DNA of 64,000 nt, from contig OZ025802.1 in NCBI GenBank assembly GCA_964019425.1, forward strand, positions 1,168,645-1,232,644, written 5' to 3'. The notes below the pieces were generated by a model that was given only the letters and a program-made list of their open reading frames with translations, did not search any database and was not told where the DNA came from. Source of the stretch: Flectonema sp. DT1601 (taxonomy: Eukaryota; Euglenozoa; Diplonemea; Diplonemida; Diplonemidae). Positions within the stretch are counted from its first letter, which is position 1; every line of letters begins with the position of its first letter. Below are positions 10,414-20,878 of the stretch, one piece after another. The position numbers and the translations under genes were made by a program.

Positions 10414-12147
10414 ATTAACAACTACAAATATTTTTTCTAGTCAAAGTACTTGATATTACTTTTTGTTTTCAATACCCTAACAGTTGTTACTATTTTTTTA
10501 CATCCTTATTTATTTATTTATCCAAGTCCCCCTTCCTAGATGACAGTATCTAAAAACTAATGTAAAATTATCCTTATGTTATTTTATGATACAATATATT
10601 TGTATTTTATTCTTTTTAACCTTGAATTCGGAGACATGCTCTCCCTAATAAAACTGTCACTGAATGAAAAAACTTACATAAGCTGGGATATAGAACATGT
10701 AGTTCTTTGAAGTTTACTTTTCTCATTTACATAAAGACATTTAAGAATCTATTATGCCTTACGTTTATTCTATTCCTAGTTACATATGGTAAACATTGAG
10801 GTAGCCCAAATCCCTTAATGTGAGAACCCTAACAGTCTCGTATAAGAACATGGAAGAACACGGTGGTGTTCCCCACTCTGGACTTCTATAAGAAAACTTC
10901 CTTAACTTCAGACCCGTTTAATGCCCCCAACATGTTGAACTTTTCAACTCTCCAAAGTCTATCTCTAACTTAATTCGGACATTGTTATCTCAATTTATTT
11001 CAAGTGAATGCTCCGCTAGTAGCGTGCTACGAACTGTCAATTATTACTAACAATTTTTTTTTATTTTTTTATTGTGAAGAATCTTGTTAAGAGATATGTT
11101 ACATTTTATGTTTTTATATGAAGATTGTTTATTTCTATAAGTGAAACCTACACTCTGCCTTATTACATTAAATCCTGGTTTTGGTTCCCAGGGCTCACGA
11201 TTAATAACTAGATTCTGTGCTGCACTGAATGACATATACGTCAGAAGGCTAAGCTATGTTTTAATGTTATTAGTCACTGTGTCATTAGTTGACTTTATTA
11301 TTTAACTTTGATACAATAGAGAGGTTTATATTCGCTAACATCTTCGTATAAACCTAACCAAATAGTTTACCCTCCCCTTTGAACTTGGCAAATACCTTTC
11401 TTTTTTTTTTTCTCTTCCAGAAATGAGTATCAGAGTTTACGCTCTCTGTTTGTTTTGTTGGTTCGTACATATTGTTGTGGTTGTGTTTAGGTTTCTTATG
11501 CGACCACAGCGATCCAACCCGGTGTGTATTTTTTTCTTTCTTTTTTATTTGATATAATTTTATGTTTTCCTGCAGAACTCCACCCCTTTCTTGGAAGGAC
11601 TTTCTGTCAGGCTGTCCTAGCTCGTAGTTATTTATATTTGTCTCAATTCTTTTCAGCTGTTTTTTTTTTTTTTTTTTTTTTTCAATAGAACAAGACATCC
11701 TCTTTAAGTGATCTTAGGGGGTGCATATTAGAAACAAGATGCTCACCTCAAGAACCCAGAGACCACTTTCTGTGACAAATTCTGATGAAAGAAATGCAAC
11801 TCATTGAAGTGAAAAATATTGAAGCTTCATTGCTCATCAGGGGACTTATTATATAGGGAAGAGTGTTGTTCTTGTTTTGTTTTGAACTTTGTCAAGTATT
11901 TTATGGGCTGATTTAGTAGGGGCCCAATGTAAAAAACAGTTTTTATTGTAGTGATTCTTTTTACTCCTCCTCTCCTTGTTGGTTTTACAGACAGCTGGTG
12001 TCCAACACACAAACGAAGTGATTTGACGTTCTTAAATAGCATCTGCAACAATGAATTCGTTTTATTCTTTAGATGTAATCATTTCATTAGTTTTATTTAT
12101 GATTTTTAATTTATTACTTTTTCCCCAAATTCCCATCAGATTACGAA
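9715..12147. other. 2.4-kb intergenic region with one repeat copy
   Basis: There is no gene I can support. It holds an A run near 9892-9916, a T run of about 30 bases near 10380-10412, a dispersed repeat at 10411-10505 and a T run near 11660-11679. The ORFs present are short and Phe/Lys-rich. It ends with a pyrimidine tract and TCCCATCAG (12131-12139), 8 bases before the next ATG. Confidence 0.6.
10411..10505. repeat. Dispersed repeat B, copy 1 (partner at 26031-26105)
   Basis: The sequence begins TTGATTAACAACTACAAATA right after a long T run, followed by AGTACTTGATATTA and AGTTGTTACT-T-TTTTACATC. The same blocks in the same order and orientation occur at 26031-26105, with short indels between them. 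It is non-coding. Confidence 0.75.
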
Positions 12148-12753
12148 ATGGAATACCGAATTTCAGAAGACTCTAACTCTTACACCTACGAGGAGTTTAT
12201 TGAATATTTCGGTGAATATGATGGAATAGCCAAGTGGAACGAAAGAGGGGAATGTCGACCAAATCCTGATGACGGAGAATGTTTTAGTTACGAAGAATTC
12301 ATTGAGTTCTATGGTCCATCTAAAGGTACTGTTTTATGGCAGGAAGCAGGTGAGAAACGATTCAACAAAACAAACGAAACGGAATTAACTTACGAAGAAT
12401 TCATTTTTTTATACGGAGCAGCAGATGGCGCAGCTCGTTGGTACCAATCTGGCCCTCTTCAACTAGACTCAGAAACTGATGAATATTTCACTTATGAGAG
12501 CTTTATAGAGAGATATGGAGCTGGTGAATCCGGTTCATGGTCAAATCCAGAAGAGATTAAAAGTAACCGTAAGAGATTAAAAACGAATCAGCCTTACACT
12601 TCTCAATGCATACTATCGGTACCGCACAAGATAAAAACCCCAACTCGAAATACCGAAATTTCGATTAAACGAAAACGAGACTTCTTGGGATCTGATCGGA
12701 TCTTAAAGAGGAATTACTTGTGGAGATTTGAAATGGTATGTCCTGTTATTTAG
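12148..12753 (+). CDS. Four-repeat EEF-motif protein, about 201 aa, 3' end uncertain
   Basis: The protein contains four copies of a roughly 34-residue unit at residues 12-34, 46-69, 80-102 and 113-131. The consensus is aromatic-(S/T)-Y-E-(E/S)-F-I, four positions on an aromatic-G, then G and W, and often a final G. Single copies of such EEF..(F/Y)G..W motifs occur in many protist proteins (my recollection), so this looks like a tandem binding module, function unknown. The tail is basic. At 12736 a phase-0 GTATGT matches the donor consensus of confirmed introns in this window. Possible acceptors end at 12777 or 12818, so the last five residues read from the genome may be intron. The start is supported by TCCCATCAG ending 8 bases upstream. 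Confidence 0.8.
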   Translation: MEYRISEDSNSYTYEEFIEYFGEYDGIAKWNERGECRPNPDDGECFSYEEFIEFYGPSKGTVLWQEAGEKRFNKTNETELTYEEFIFLYGAADGAARWYQSGPLQLDSETDEYFTYESFIERYGAGESGSWSNPEEIKSNRKRLKTNQPYTSQCILSVPHKIKTPTRNTEISIKRKRDFLGSDRILKRNYLWRFEMVCPVI

Positions 12754-12962
12754 TATGCCTGTGAATTTACCTCTCAGGGTCAGGTAATCTCTGTTTCTGT
12801 TTATGTGTCTTGCCCTAGCCAAGCATTCGTTGCTTGGACAATATAATCTTATTAACGTTTGTAGACGTTGGCCTTCTGGCACTTTATAAAACGAAGACAC
12901 GAGAATCTTTATTTATAGTTTATACTTTAATAGGTTTTCCTTAAATTTAAAAAAAAAAAAAA

Positions 12963-14987
12963 ATGATTAAGTTCTTACTTACTCTCTCTCTATTTGCATT
13001 GGGTCAGTGTCTGGACGTGGAGATACTTTTCAAAGTGACGACGACTCTCGAACAAGTAATGATCAACACGAAAAGTACTGAAAGAAAAATGGCTAAAATA
13101 TCTGACGCAGCATTAGAAAGTACTGGAACTCGATGCTTCACTGTATGTCAGTCGGGAACCACTACTTGTTACAGTTGTGGAACTGATGGTTTGAATGAAC
13201 AGATTTCGAAAGAATTTATCATTAGGCAGATAGGAAGCACCGACTTCCCCGCATCAGAATTCGCAGCCATCGCTACCAAGACAGAAACACAACTAACTGC
13301 TGTGTACGGAGAAGGAAATGTCCAGCCAACGAGAGTGAACATCGCTCCTTCTGCTGAAAGAACAGCAACTCTCATCACTGTCGACTCAACAGTTACTGAA
13401 ATACGAGAAAAACTAAATGAGATTAACGCAATCACTGAGAACAGTCTTGGTATCGTATCAACATGTAGTACGATCTGCAATACGGGGAATATACAAACTG
13501 GTAAGTGCTACAGTTGTCACAACACTGCGATAGCAGCACCTCAAGAAAAAGGAGTGTACACTATGACTATGTTTGGTAGAACATTATACAAAGAGACTGA
13601 CCTTCAGAGGATCCAGCAGGAGATGTACACTCCTTTGAGAAGTGTCTTCGGTACTGATGATGTCACTGACGTAAGAATAACTCTTAACCCTTCAACTACT
13701 AATAGTTTAGTTGTACACGTTACAGTTGATGGATCGTTAGCCTTAATAAAAACACTGATGTCAGATATTGAGCTTTCTACGAATAACGCTTTGAATTCAG
13801 CAAATTCAAAGTGCAGCGCCATTTGCGAAGTTCCAATCGGTGGATGTTATAGTTGTGATACTACTTTAAATAATAATGGTTTACAAAAGATGACAATCGT
13901 GTTAACGACATCTTCAAGTCAAGAGAAGAGTAAGCATTCAACAATTGAGGTAGAACTGTCAACTAAACTGAGGGCAAAATTCACAAAAATTCATTCAGTA
14001 GCTCTGAGTGAAGCAACAAAGACGACTCAGTTATCTTTGAGGATTATAATTAACAGTTCTTTAAAGGAGTTGAATGAAAAGTCAAGCGATGTGATTGCTT
14101 TAGCTAATCAACATCTCGGTAATACAAACACCAGATGCAGTTTAATATGTGATTTCACAGCATCGAATAGAGCTGCTTGCTTTCCTTGTAGCACCTCATC
14201 TGCATTAACAACAACAAGAAGATATGTTTATATTATGACAGCGGAAACAGATCATGATCCTTCACAATTAGGTGGAGTTGGGAATGGATTGATAACGGCA
14301 CTCATTGCACCATTTGGAGAAGGAAATCTCGTTCGCGCTGATCTCTTAGCCGTTCCACCTCGTACGCCTACGACACTAGCACCAGAACTACCATTCACAG
14401 TAAGGTATATAATAACAATGGAGTTGGATAAACTAATTCAAAGTACTGATCAGATAATTCAAACAACTCAACAACAACTAAATGGTACCACCGGAAGCTG
14501 TAGTTCAGTCTGTGAAGTAGTACGTGACGGAGTATACGGAGATTGTTTTCCTTGTGGAAGAATTGGAAGAACAGTACAACAAAGAGCATCTGTATTAGCG
14601 GCTAAAAAGTGGGAGCTATCGATGTTTGTTACAGCTGATCGAAACAAGCAGATCTCAGCAAAAGATCATTACAACTCAGTTAACGGATTGATTAGTAGTC
14701 TGGGAGGGGAGTTACTGGTTGTTGACTTTAGCGGGGCATTATTATTAAGGACATTATTGTTAATTGATGCGAGGGATTCTGTTTTTCCTGTTCCTACTCC
14801 AACACCCACAACACTAGAGACTGAAGTATCTGATGATTCCCTTTCCGGGGGTGCCATTGCCGGTATCGTTATTGGTAGTTTGGTGGGTGTTGTGTTGATC
14901 ATTGTAATCATTTATTGTTTTGCTTGTAAGAAAGAAGACAATGTTGAACAAGAAATGGCTGTCGTTAAGGGTCCTGACACTCTGTAA
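12963..14987 (+). CDS. Five-repeat cysteine-cluster type I membrane protein, 674 aa
   Basis: The N-terminus (IKFLLTLSLFALGQCLD) is a typical cleavable signal peptide. The ectodomain holds five units of about 110-123 residues. Each has an alternating strand/helix body and ends in a C-x3-C ... C-x2-C cluster, near residues 58, 168, 283, 390 and 513 (examples CFTVC/CYSC and CSLIC/CFPC). The spacing between the two halves varies. A Gly/Ile/Val-rich span (about 629-655) and a short acidic tail follow. This is a single-pass surface or endomembrane protein, with each repeat probably a small disulphide-stabilised domain. The bodies loosely recall SEA-like folds but I see no defining motif. The ATG directly follows a 15-base A run. 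The family is not recognised. Confidence 0.88.
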   Translation: MIKFLLTLSLFALGQCLDVEILFKVTTTLEQVMINTKSTERKMAKISDAALESTGTRCFTVCQSGTTTCYSCGTDGLNEQISKEFIIRQIGSTDFPASEFAAIATKTETQLTAVYGEGNVQPTRVNIAPSAERTATLITVDSTVTEIREKLNEINAITENSLGIVSTCSTICNTGNIQTGKCYSCHNTAIAAPQEKGVYTMTMFGRTLYKETDLQRIQQEMYTPLRSVFGTDDVTDVRITLNPSTTNSLVVHVTVDGSLALIKTLMSDIELSTNNALNSANSKCSAICEVPIGGCYSCDTTLNNNGLQKMTIVLTTSSSQEKSKHSTIEVELSTKLRAKFTKIHSVALSEATKTTQLSLRIIINSSLKELNEKSSDVIALANQHLGNTNTRCSLICDFTASNRAACFPCSTSSALTTTRRYVYIMTAETDHDPSQLGGVGNGLITALIAPFGEGNLVRADLLAVPPRTPTTLAPELPFTVRYIITMELDKLIQSTDQIIQTTQQQLNGTTGSCSSVCEVVRDGVYGDCFPCGRIGRTVQQRASVLAAKKWELSMFVTADRNKQISAKDHYNSVNGLISSLGGELLVVDFSGALLLRTLLLIDARDSVFPVPTPTPTTLETEVSDDSLSGGAIAGIVIGSLVGVVLIIVIIYCFACKKEDNVEQEMAVVKGPDTL

Positions 14988-16807
14988 TGTTGAAAAAAAA
15001 AAAAAAGGCTGCCTGACTTTCTATACCGTTTTTTTTAATAATTTAAATTATTTTATTTGACTTTTTTTCTTTTTCTCTCTCATCTTGCTTAGCTTCTTAA
15101 CACTCAAGGCGGACTAGAATGCAACAGGGTTTAACACGGCCCTAGAGTTGCGATTCTTAACTGCCGCAGTCAATCTATTGAGGTATTGGAAGAGCAGTAA
15201 TTTGCATTGTAATTAACTTGACCTTGTAGACAACGACTTTAAAAAAAAAAAAAATATTAAAAAAAAAAATCTTTGCATCTCAGATATGCAATTATTTTTT
15301 TCTCTTTCTCTTTTTTTTTTTTTTTTTTTGATAGTCGTTGTCACCTTTTCCCTTCAATAAGAAGTCGAAAATATTTTTTTTTTAATTGTTTTTGACAACA
15401 AAAAAATCACATCAATGATTTTCTTCTCATTCACTGTTTACTCTAATCCCAAATATTCTTAGCAGCTTCTGGAGTACTCTTCTTTTTGTGCTTCGTTTTG
15501 AAACTGTTGGCAATATTATCTTGTTCTTGTTCTTATCAAGTCTTACTGTTGTTATTGTGATAGGTTTTCTTTCTTTCATAAAATCTTTATGATGCAAAAA
15601 AAAGAAAAAAAACAACGAAACAAGTCTGACCCTTGTGTGGGACGAGAAAGAAAACCTATTTCTTAACTGTAAGGGACTTGTGTAAAGAAACATCTTGCTT
15701 GTTTTTTTTGACTTTTTTTTTTTTTTTGTTAACCCGCACTCGTGATGTATCCAAGGTGAGAGAGGTTGTTATTTCTATTCAGTCAGAATGTCTTAACCCT
15801 CTCTGAGAGATGCAATACGCAGTGAAATGAATTTATGGTTCCCTCAATACGTTCTCATTTCTCATTTCTCTTGTTTAAGAGAATCTGGTGCTTTCTTAGT
15901 GATCGTCGAACAATTCACCCTACAGGGGGGTCGACAATGAGAATTTGTTTGCAGAAGGTCAGTTAGTTGTCTTATACGTGATATAAAAATCAACAAATAT
16001 TAAATAACATTATCTTAACATAAAAATATGACTTACAAAGGTGCTTCTTTTAATCCTTTTAAAAATATTCACTAAATATGCCATTCTTCTTATTGAGAAC
16101 ATCTCTTCAAAGTCTGACAAGGGGGCAGGTAAGACCCTTTTCTATTTGCGATGGGTCAGTCTGTATTTCTCACGGGCTGGTATAATTATACGTGTTGTGG
16201 TCACAGTCAGGGTTTCTTTCATATGGCGATATTAAGCACACGTGATTACTCTATGAAGGTATGTTTTCACATAATGCAATAGGTTTTGTTTTATTTTCTC
16301 CCATCTTAAAGATTCTTTCCTCAAATTCTTGTTTTTTGCCCAAGGCCAACAGCTGGGAGTCAATCTTCCAGCAGAAGCCATAAAAACACAAACCCCGATT
16401 GGAATCTACCGTTGCGGGTTACCGCAATCATCAGTTCACTCTACTAGCTTACTAGCTCACTAGTCTAATTATTGTCCCATTTCCCCCTTCGTCACTTCAA
16501 CTGAATGTAAAAAAACGATAATAAACTTTAAAATACTCGAAGAAGAAGTAATAAAAGTATGACAAAAAGATTTTAGCCTTTCAAAAAAAAGAAAAATGAA
16601 AAGATAATAATACTTTAAATATTAAAAGCTATATCTATGTGTATGACGTGACGTGTTTTAGAAATTTCTTAGTCAATGAAAAACCCAGCAATTTCACAAT
16701 AGTTTTCTTACATCAAAAGGTGATAACAAAATATGTTTTTCCGGGTAAACGTTTAAGTATTGTAAAGGATTAGCTTAATTAAAACAAACAGATCCCCTCC
16801 CAATAAA
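14988..16807. other. 1.8-kb intergenic region
   Basis: There is no gene. T/A runs lie near 15241-15254, 15311-15329 and 15711-15727. A small perfect hairpin (TTGCGG, four-base loop, CCGCAA) lies near 16411-16426, followed by a short CTAGC/CTAGT-rich patch. A CAG at 16789-16791 precedes the next ATG by 16 bases. Confidence 0.55.
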
Positions 16808-17224
16808 ATGCAACAGGCAGCACCATCAATGTATGGAAACAACCAAGTAATGTTTCCTATGGGTGGAGGAGTTATGATGAATATGGTACCACAGGCACAA
16901 AACATCCCAAACGCCATGAGAGGTGTTCCACAGGCGATGGGTGGTAAGGGAGGTGCTGCTCCAGGTGCAATTGGAGGACCATCAAACAACCATGGACCAC
17001 ACGGAGGAATGCAACGCCCACCAAGACAGCCACAACTTACAACAAAGGCTGGAGACAGAAAGCTTTGCTACTTTTTTAATTCTCCAAACGGCTGTAAAAA
17101 TGGAACTGGATGTGTGTACCTTCACGAACAGGGAGCATCACCACCAAAGCCATCTGATATTGTTTGCAAGTACCTCCCAAACTGCAAGTTTGGTGCTAAG
17201 TGCAGATTCAGCCACACAGCATAA
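16808..17224 (+). CDS. Tandem CCCH zinc-finger protein, 138 aa
   Basis: The first 80 residues are low-complexity and rich in Met, Gly, Gln, Asn and Pro. Two CCCH fingers follow: C-x8-C-x5-C-x3-H (from CYFFNSPNG to the His of VYLH, about residues 89-109) and C-x5-C-x5-C-x3-H (CKYLPNCKFGAKCRFSH, about residues 119-136). The protein ends right after the second finger. Tandem CCCH proteins usually bind AU-rich RNA and control mRNA stability or translation, so a post-transcriptional regulator is the natural inference. The TAA stop runs straight into a 17-base A run. It is short for the family but looks complete. Confidence 0.88.
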   Translation: MQQAAPSMYGNNQVMFPMGGGVMMNMVPQAQNIPNAMRGVPQAMGGKGGAAPGAIGGPSNNHGPHGGMQRPPRQPQLTTKAGDRKLCYFFNSPNGCKNGTGCVYLHEQGASPPKPSDIVCKYLPNCKFGAKCRFSHTA

Positions 17225-18967
17225 AAAAAAAAAAAAAAAAAGATTAATTATTCACTCACGTTCCCTTCGCCGTGTCTATTCTATGCTACCACTGTTTTCC
17301 ACACGACAACATCAAATTAATGAAATTATCGAATGGTAGAATCAAAAATTTGTATGTCTATGAGTCTGTTCATTGCGGCAGTCCAAAATATCCGATCTGT
17401 ACAAAAACTACGTCGATAGAAGTTCCCACAAGTGGGATGAGTTCTGGTTGTTCGGTAAGGTCAGAAGTTAGTGTTATTCTGATTATTTTTTTTTTTAAAA
17501 AAAAAAAGAAAAGTGGAAAACAACGGAGTGGAAAAAATGGCGCAGACCCGTTCAAAGAGGGAAAAAAAAAAAAAAAGAAAAAGAGAAAAAATAGGAATGA
17601 AAAAAAAACTGTTCAAGACCCGGGTTTCACTTTATAGGTGTACCCATGCACTTGTTAAGTCTTTTGCTTGTCTCTTGTTTTCTATTATTTTGTTGGGTTG
17701 TGGGTTTTTTTGCAGCTTTTCGGGGGAAGAGTGCTAGTTAGTGTTTTCTCCCAAAGTAGCTTTCCTCCCTCACCCTTCAGGCCGCTTTATTATTTTTACG
17801 CGCTGCGCCATGCGGCTACATGTTTTTTTTCTTCTTTCTTATTTCCATTTTCGATATTTTTTTGAAACAACAACAAAAAAAAAGAAAAAGAAGAGAAGGA
17901 AAGGACAAAACAATGACACAACGTTGCTTTTTGAATCCTTCAACGTCAGCTATCTTCACTTAGACAAGCAGAAATTGTCTACGTTAAGCGTGTTCAGATA
18001 AGAAAGACCTGGACTGCCGTGATAGCTACGGTGCAGAACGTAGCGGGGAAAAAAAAAGTGATGGTTTGCACGCGTAATTGCGCATGTTTTTTTTTTCTTT
18101 TTTTTCTTTTTTTTTGTTTCCCCTTTTTTCTGCCACTGTTTGAATATTTCCCCCAATTTTTTTATTACTGATTTTTCCTCCCTTGTCGTCTTAAATGAAA
18201 CAAAAAAAAAAAAACAAAAAAAAAAAAAAAAATGTGAACGGAAAGAATACGGGAAAAATAGTATCTTACAAGTCCTGCAATATCAAGTAGGACAAAAAAA
18301 AAAAAAAAAAAAGCCACTTGCAGTACAGCGCGTCTCCCCACTGAATTGACCCGACATTGAGGTCTCGTGATGATGAAAAACAAAAAAAACAAAAAAAACA
18401 AAAAAAACTTTAAATAAAAAGAACCACTTAATCAACAGTATTGCAACAAAAAAAAAAAAAAAAAAAGACTAAAATCAAGTTATCAATAACAGTACTACAC
18501 ATGATCCTTGACCAGCCTCTGGCGTCCAATTTTCTGAGTTTTTTTTTCTTTCTACTCCCCCTTTCTTTTTTTTTCCCCTTTCTTTTTTCTGTTGCGTGTC
18601 ATGACTTCTTAGTGTTGTACGCAAGCAGAAATTCAACCCCTTTTGGACGAAATTATTGCAGACACGAAAAGTGCCTATTTAAAAAAAAAAAAAAAAAAAT
18701 TTAAAAAAATTAAAAAAAAACGAGTTTGACGGGAGGCGTGGAAAGCGGGAAAAGTGAAAGCACCCCACTATCACAAAAAACAAAAAAAAAAATTTAAAAA
18801 CTTGTTTTTTTTTCAAAAAAAAAAAAAAAAAAAAAAAATCGTTTATCCAAAGCAAAAGTGTCATTCTATTTCCACAAAACAGGAGAGTGCAGAAGAGGTA
18901 ATGTTTTGAGAAGATCGAGAAAGGTAATAATTTTATTTCAAATAGTAATGACAACACACTAATCATA
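17225..18967. other. Homopolymer-dense intergenic region
   Basis: No supported gene is present. It is among the most homopolymer-rich parts of the window: A runs near 17224-17241, 18297-18312, 18446-18466, 18679-18699 and 18815-18838, and a period-9 C(A)8 tandem near 18380-18407. The several overlapping Lys/Phe-rich ORFs are products of these runs. It ends TTTTATTTCAAATAG (TAG at 18943-18945), 22 bases before the next ATG. Confidence 0.6.
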
Positions 18968-19501
18968 ATGGATGCATCCCCTCACAGGCTGACGTCTGCT
19001 GAGATGATGTTAAACAGCATAAGTCAGCTTCAGCAAGACAAATTCGATCTCACTCGAACCATAGAAGAAGAAGAGTCATATCATGAAGAAAAAGTAAGAG
19101 AACTAAAGAAAAGAATATCAGAACTTGAAGCAGATGAAGAAACAATACTACAGAAACACAAGAGAACGTTGATGAATCAGATTAGTAGCAGTCCGTTGTT
19201 AAAGAATACGACAATTGTTGGAAACAAACAAAATCAACTTCAAGGACTTGTCAACCAACTGAATGGTTCTACTCAACCAATTCATCAACCGCAGCTCATC
19301 CCACAATACTCGTCAACTATAACATCACCACAAATAGGTCAGGAAGTACGTGTCAGGGATACCCACACAGAGCCATGGAAGTATGGTGTCCTTGAGGGTG
19401 TTGACCAATCTGGCCGACCACTGGTCAGACTCAAAGGATGGGAAAAAGTACTTTCTTGGAATGAAATAGAAGTAAGGCCAATGTCTGCTGCATTCACATA
19501 G
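18968..19501 (+). CDS. Coiled-coil protein with possible SH3/Tudor-like C-terminus, 177 aa
   Basis: Residues about 12-72 form a charged heptad-type coiled coil with many Glu, Lys and Leu. A Gln/Asn/Pro/Ser linker follows. The last 55 residues read as a small beta-barrel: GQEVRVRDTHTEPWKYGVLEG, then RPLVRLKGWEKVLSWNEIEV. The pattern of a V-R-V strand, W-x2-G-x-V, G-R-P-x-V and G-W...W-x-x-(I/V) recalls SH3-, Tudor- or chromo-like barrels that follow a coiled coil in some cytoskeletal proteins. I do not recognise a specific family. The stop is TAG and the next gene starts 228 bases on. Confidence 0.8.
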   Translation: MDASPHRLTSAEMMLNSISQLQQDKFDLTRTIEEEESYHEEKVRELKKRISELEADEETILQKHKRTLMNQISSSPLLKNTTIVGNKQNQLQGLVNQLNGSTQPIHQPQLIPQYSSTITSPQIGQEVRVRDTHTEPWKYGVLEGVDQSGRPLVRLKGWEKVLSWNEIEVRPMSAAFT

Positions 19502-19729
19502 TTGTTGATTGCAGTGAGAAAAACTGATATCTTACAACACAATGAACACAACAATGACATGTTCAGATGTTCTTTCTCATTGGAATGATAAAATTCCTTA
19601 CAATAGAAAACAATCAACATTGTAACTAAAATGGTTGCCCTCTCTCTTGTATTAGTTTTGTAAAAACTTACGATCTGATGACGTATTGAGTTTATAATAA
19701 TTTCAATACAGGAGTTTTTTCATCGTAAA

Positions 19730-20737
19730 ATGACACACAGCAATGGTGGTGTCATCAGTGACTCCCTTATTGCTGCGGGTGTGCTTCACGATGTCGTCGA
19801 GGGTGGTATTGAAGAATTGATATCTGCTCTTCACGACCTACTAATCTTACACAGTAAGGGAATGGTCGGAAACCATTCTGCTGGGGAGATGCTACTACGG
19901 AAACAGACTGAGAACACGAGAGCATCAAAAATAAGAAAACGAAGATACATATTCAGCAAACTATCAACACTCGGATACCCCGGTAGAATACTTCCTTCAC
20001 TAATGATGTTCAAGTCATCATCCAACAAGACTGATTTATCTTTATGTCGCATTGATATTAGTATCGCAATTGGTTGGGTATTACTACTGTGCAAAAACAA
20101 TGAAAACCGCAACCACACAGAAGAGGAAACACATCCTTCTACAGTCGAAGACATTGCTATAGAATATCGAAGACTACTTCGATTAACATCAATGTATAAA
20201 GAAGGATTGAAGTTGCTTGAGAGTAAAAGGGATTCTCTCCCTCCAAGAGTCTCAGCAAACAGACCAAATTGTTTATTAATAACAATTGGTGATCTCATTG
20301 CTGAGAGACAATTGTTGTGGAAAACTTCTTATCCACAAATACGACAACAAATTAATCATCAAACTGACTCACTTCCTGCTGAGCAGGCACTAGCTGCACT
20401 CCGACCAGCGTTGGTGACGCTTGAAAAACCAGAGTTGATTCACTCGATAAGAAGTTGTTGGAAGACATTTAGAACTTCTCACAGCTCTCGTTTTCAAAGT
20501 ATGCGTCCGCTTCTTCCTCCAGTGAAAAAAAAAATAAATGAAAGACTTGAGTCTCGATCATGGTTTTATTTATTTTTACAAAGTTCTGATCCAAAACCTG
20601 TGAAATGTCCTCCAGCTGACCCAACACAGTCAATTGATAGAGAAGTACCTGACTGTGATCATGTCTTGGAAAACTCATCTGCGATTATCAAAGATGCACT
20701 TAATGATGTCCCTATTCAATATCAATTTCATGGATGA
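19730..20737 (+). CDS. TEDC1-like protein (candidate), 335 aa
   Basis: The 335-residue ORF has a helical middle. The segment FSKLSTLGYPGRILPSL, then a short polar stretch and a hydrophobic helix with AIGWVLLL, resembles the conserved core of TEDC1 (tubulin epsilon and delta complex 1), where a GYPR-type turn precedes an 'LALSWLL' helix. A later DLIAERQLLWK-type helix is also in keeping. TEDC1 works with TEDC2, delta- and epsilon-tubulin at centrioles and basal bodies, fitting a flagellate. The match is from memory of a divergent family, so it is a proposal. Upstream, ATTTCAATACAG ends 18 bases before the ATG. The stop is TGA. Confidence 0.6.
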   Translation: MTHSNGGVISDSLIAAGVLHDVVEGGIEELISALHDLLILHSKGMVGNHSAGEMLLRKQTENTRASKIRKRRYIFSKLSTLGYPGRILPSLMMFKSSSNKTDLSLCRIDISIAIGWVLLLCKNNENRNHTEEETHPSTVEDIAIEYRRLLRLTSMYKEGLKLLESKRDSLPPRVSANRPNCLLITIGDLIAERQLLWKTSYPQIRQQINHQTDSLPAEQALAALRPALVTLEKPELIHSIRSCWKTFRTSHSSRFQSMRPLLPPVKKKINERLESRSWFYLFLQSSDPKPVKCPPADPTQSIDREVPDCDHVLENSSAIIKDALNDVPIQYQFHG

Positions 20738-20878
20738 CGTTTATGTTACTCTTTTTTAGATAATTCTATCCCGTTTATAAGTGTGTCATCACTTAATAGT
20801 AGTATTCCTTTTTTTTTATTAAGTTTTTTTAATACTAAAATTATTATCTCTTTATCAGACTATTCTTATGAATCGACA

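Noticed and set aside
17272-18704. Several overlapping ORFs of 65-121 codons
   Set aside because: They lie in the most homopolymer-rich intergenic stretch and show Lys/Phe bias and shifting frames.
20783-20878. N-terminal extension of the B-box-array protein
   Set aside because: It has no ATG (opens at GTG), is T-rich, and contains the acceptor-like TCTCTTTATCAG; the ATG at 20879 fits better.
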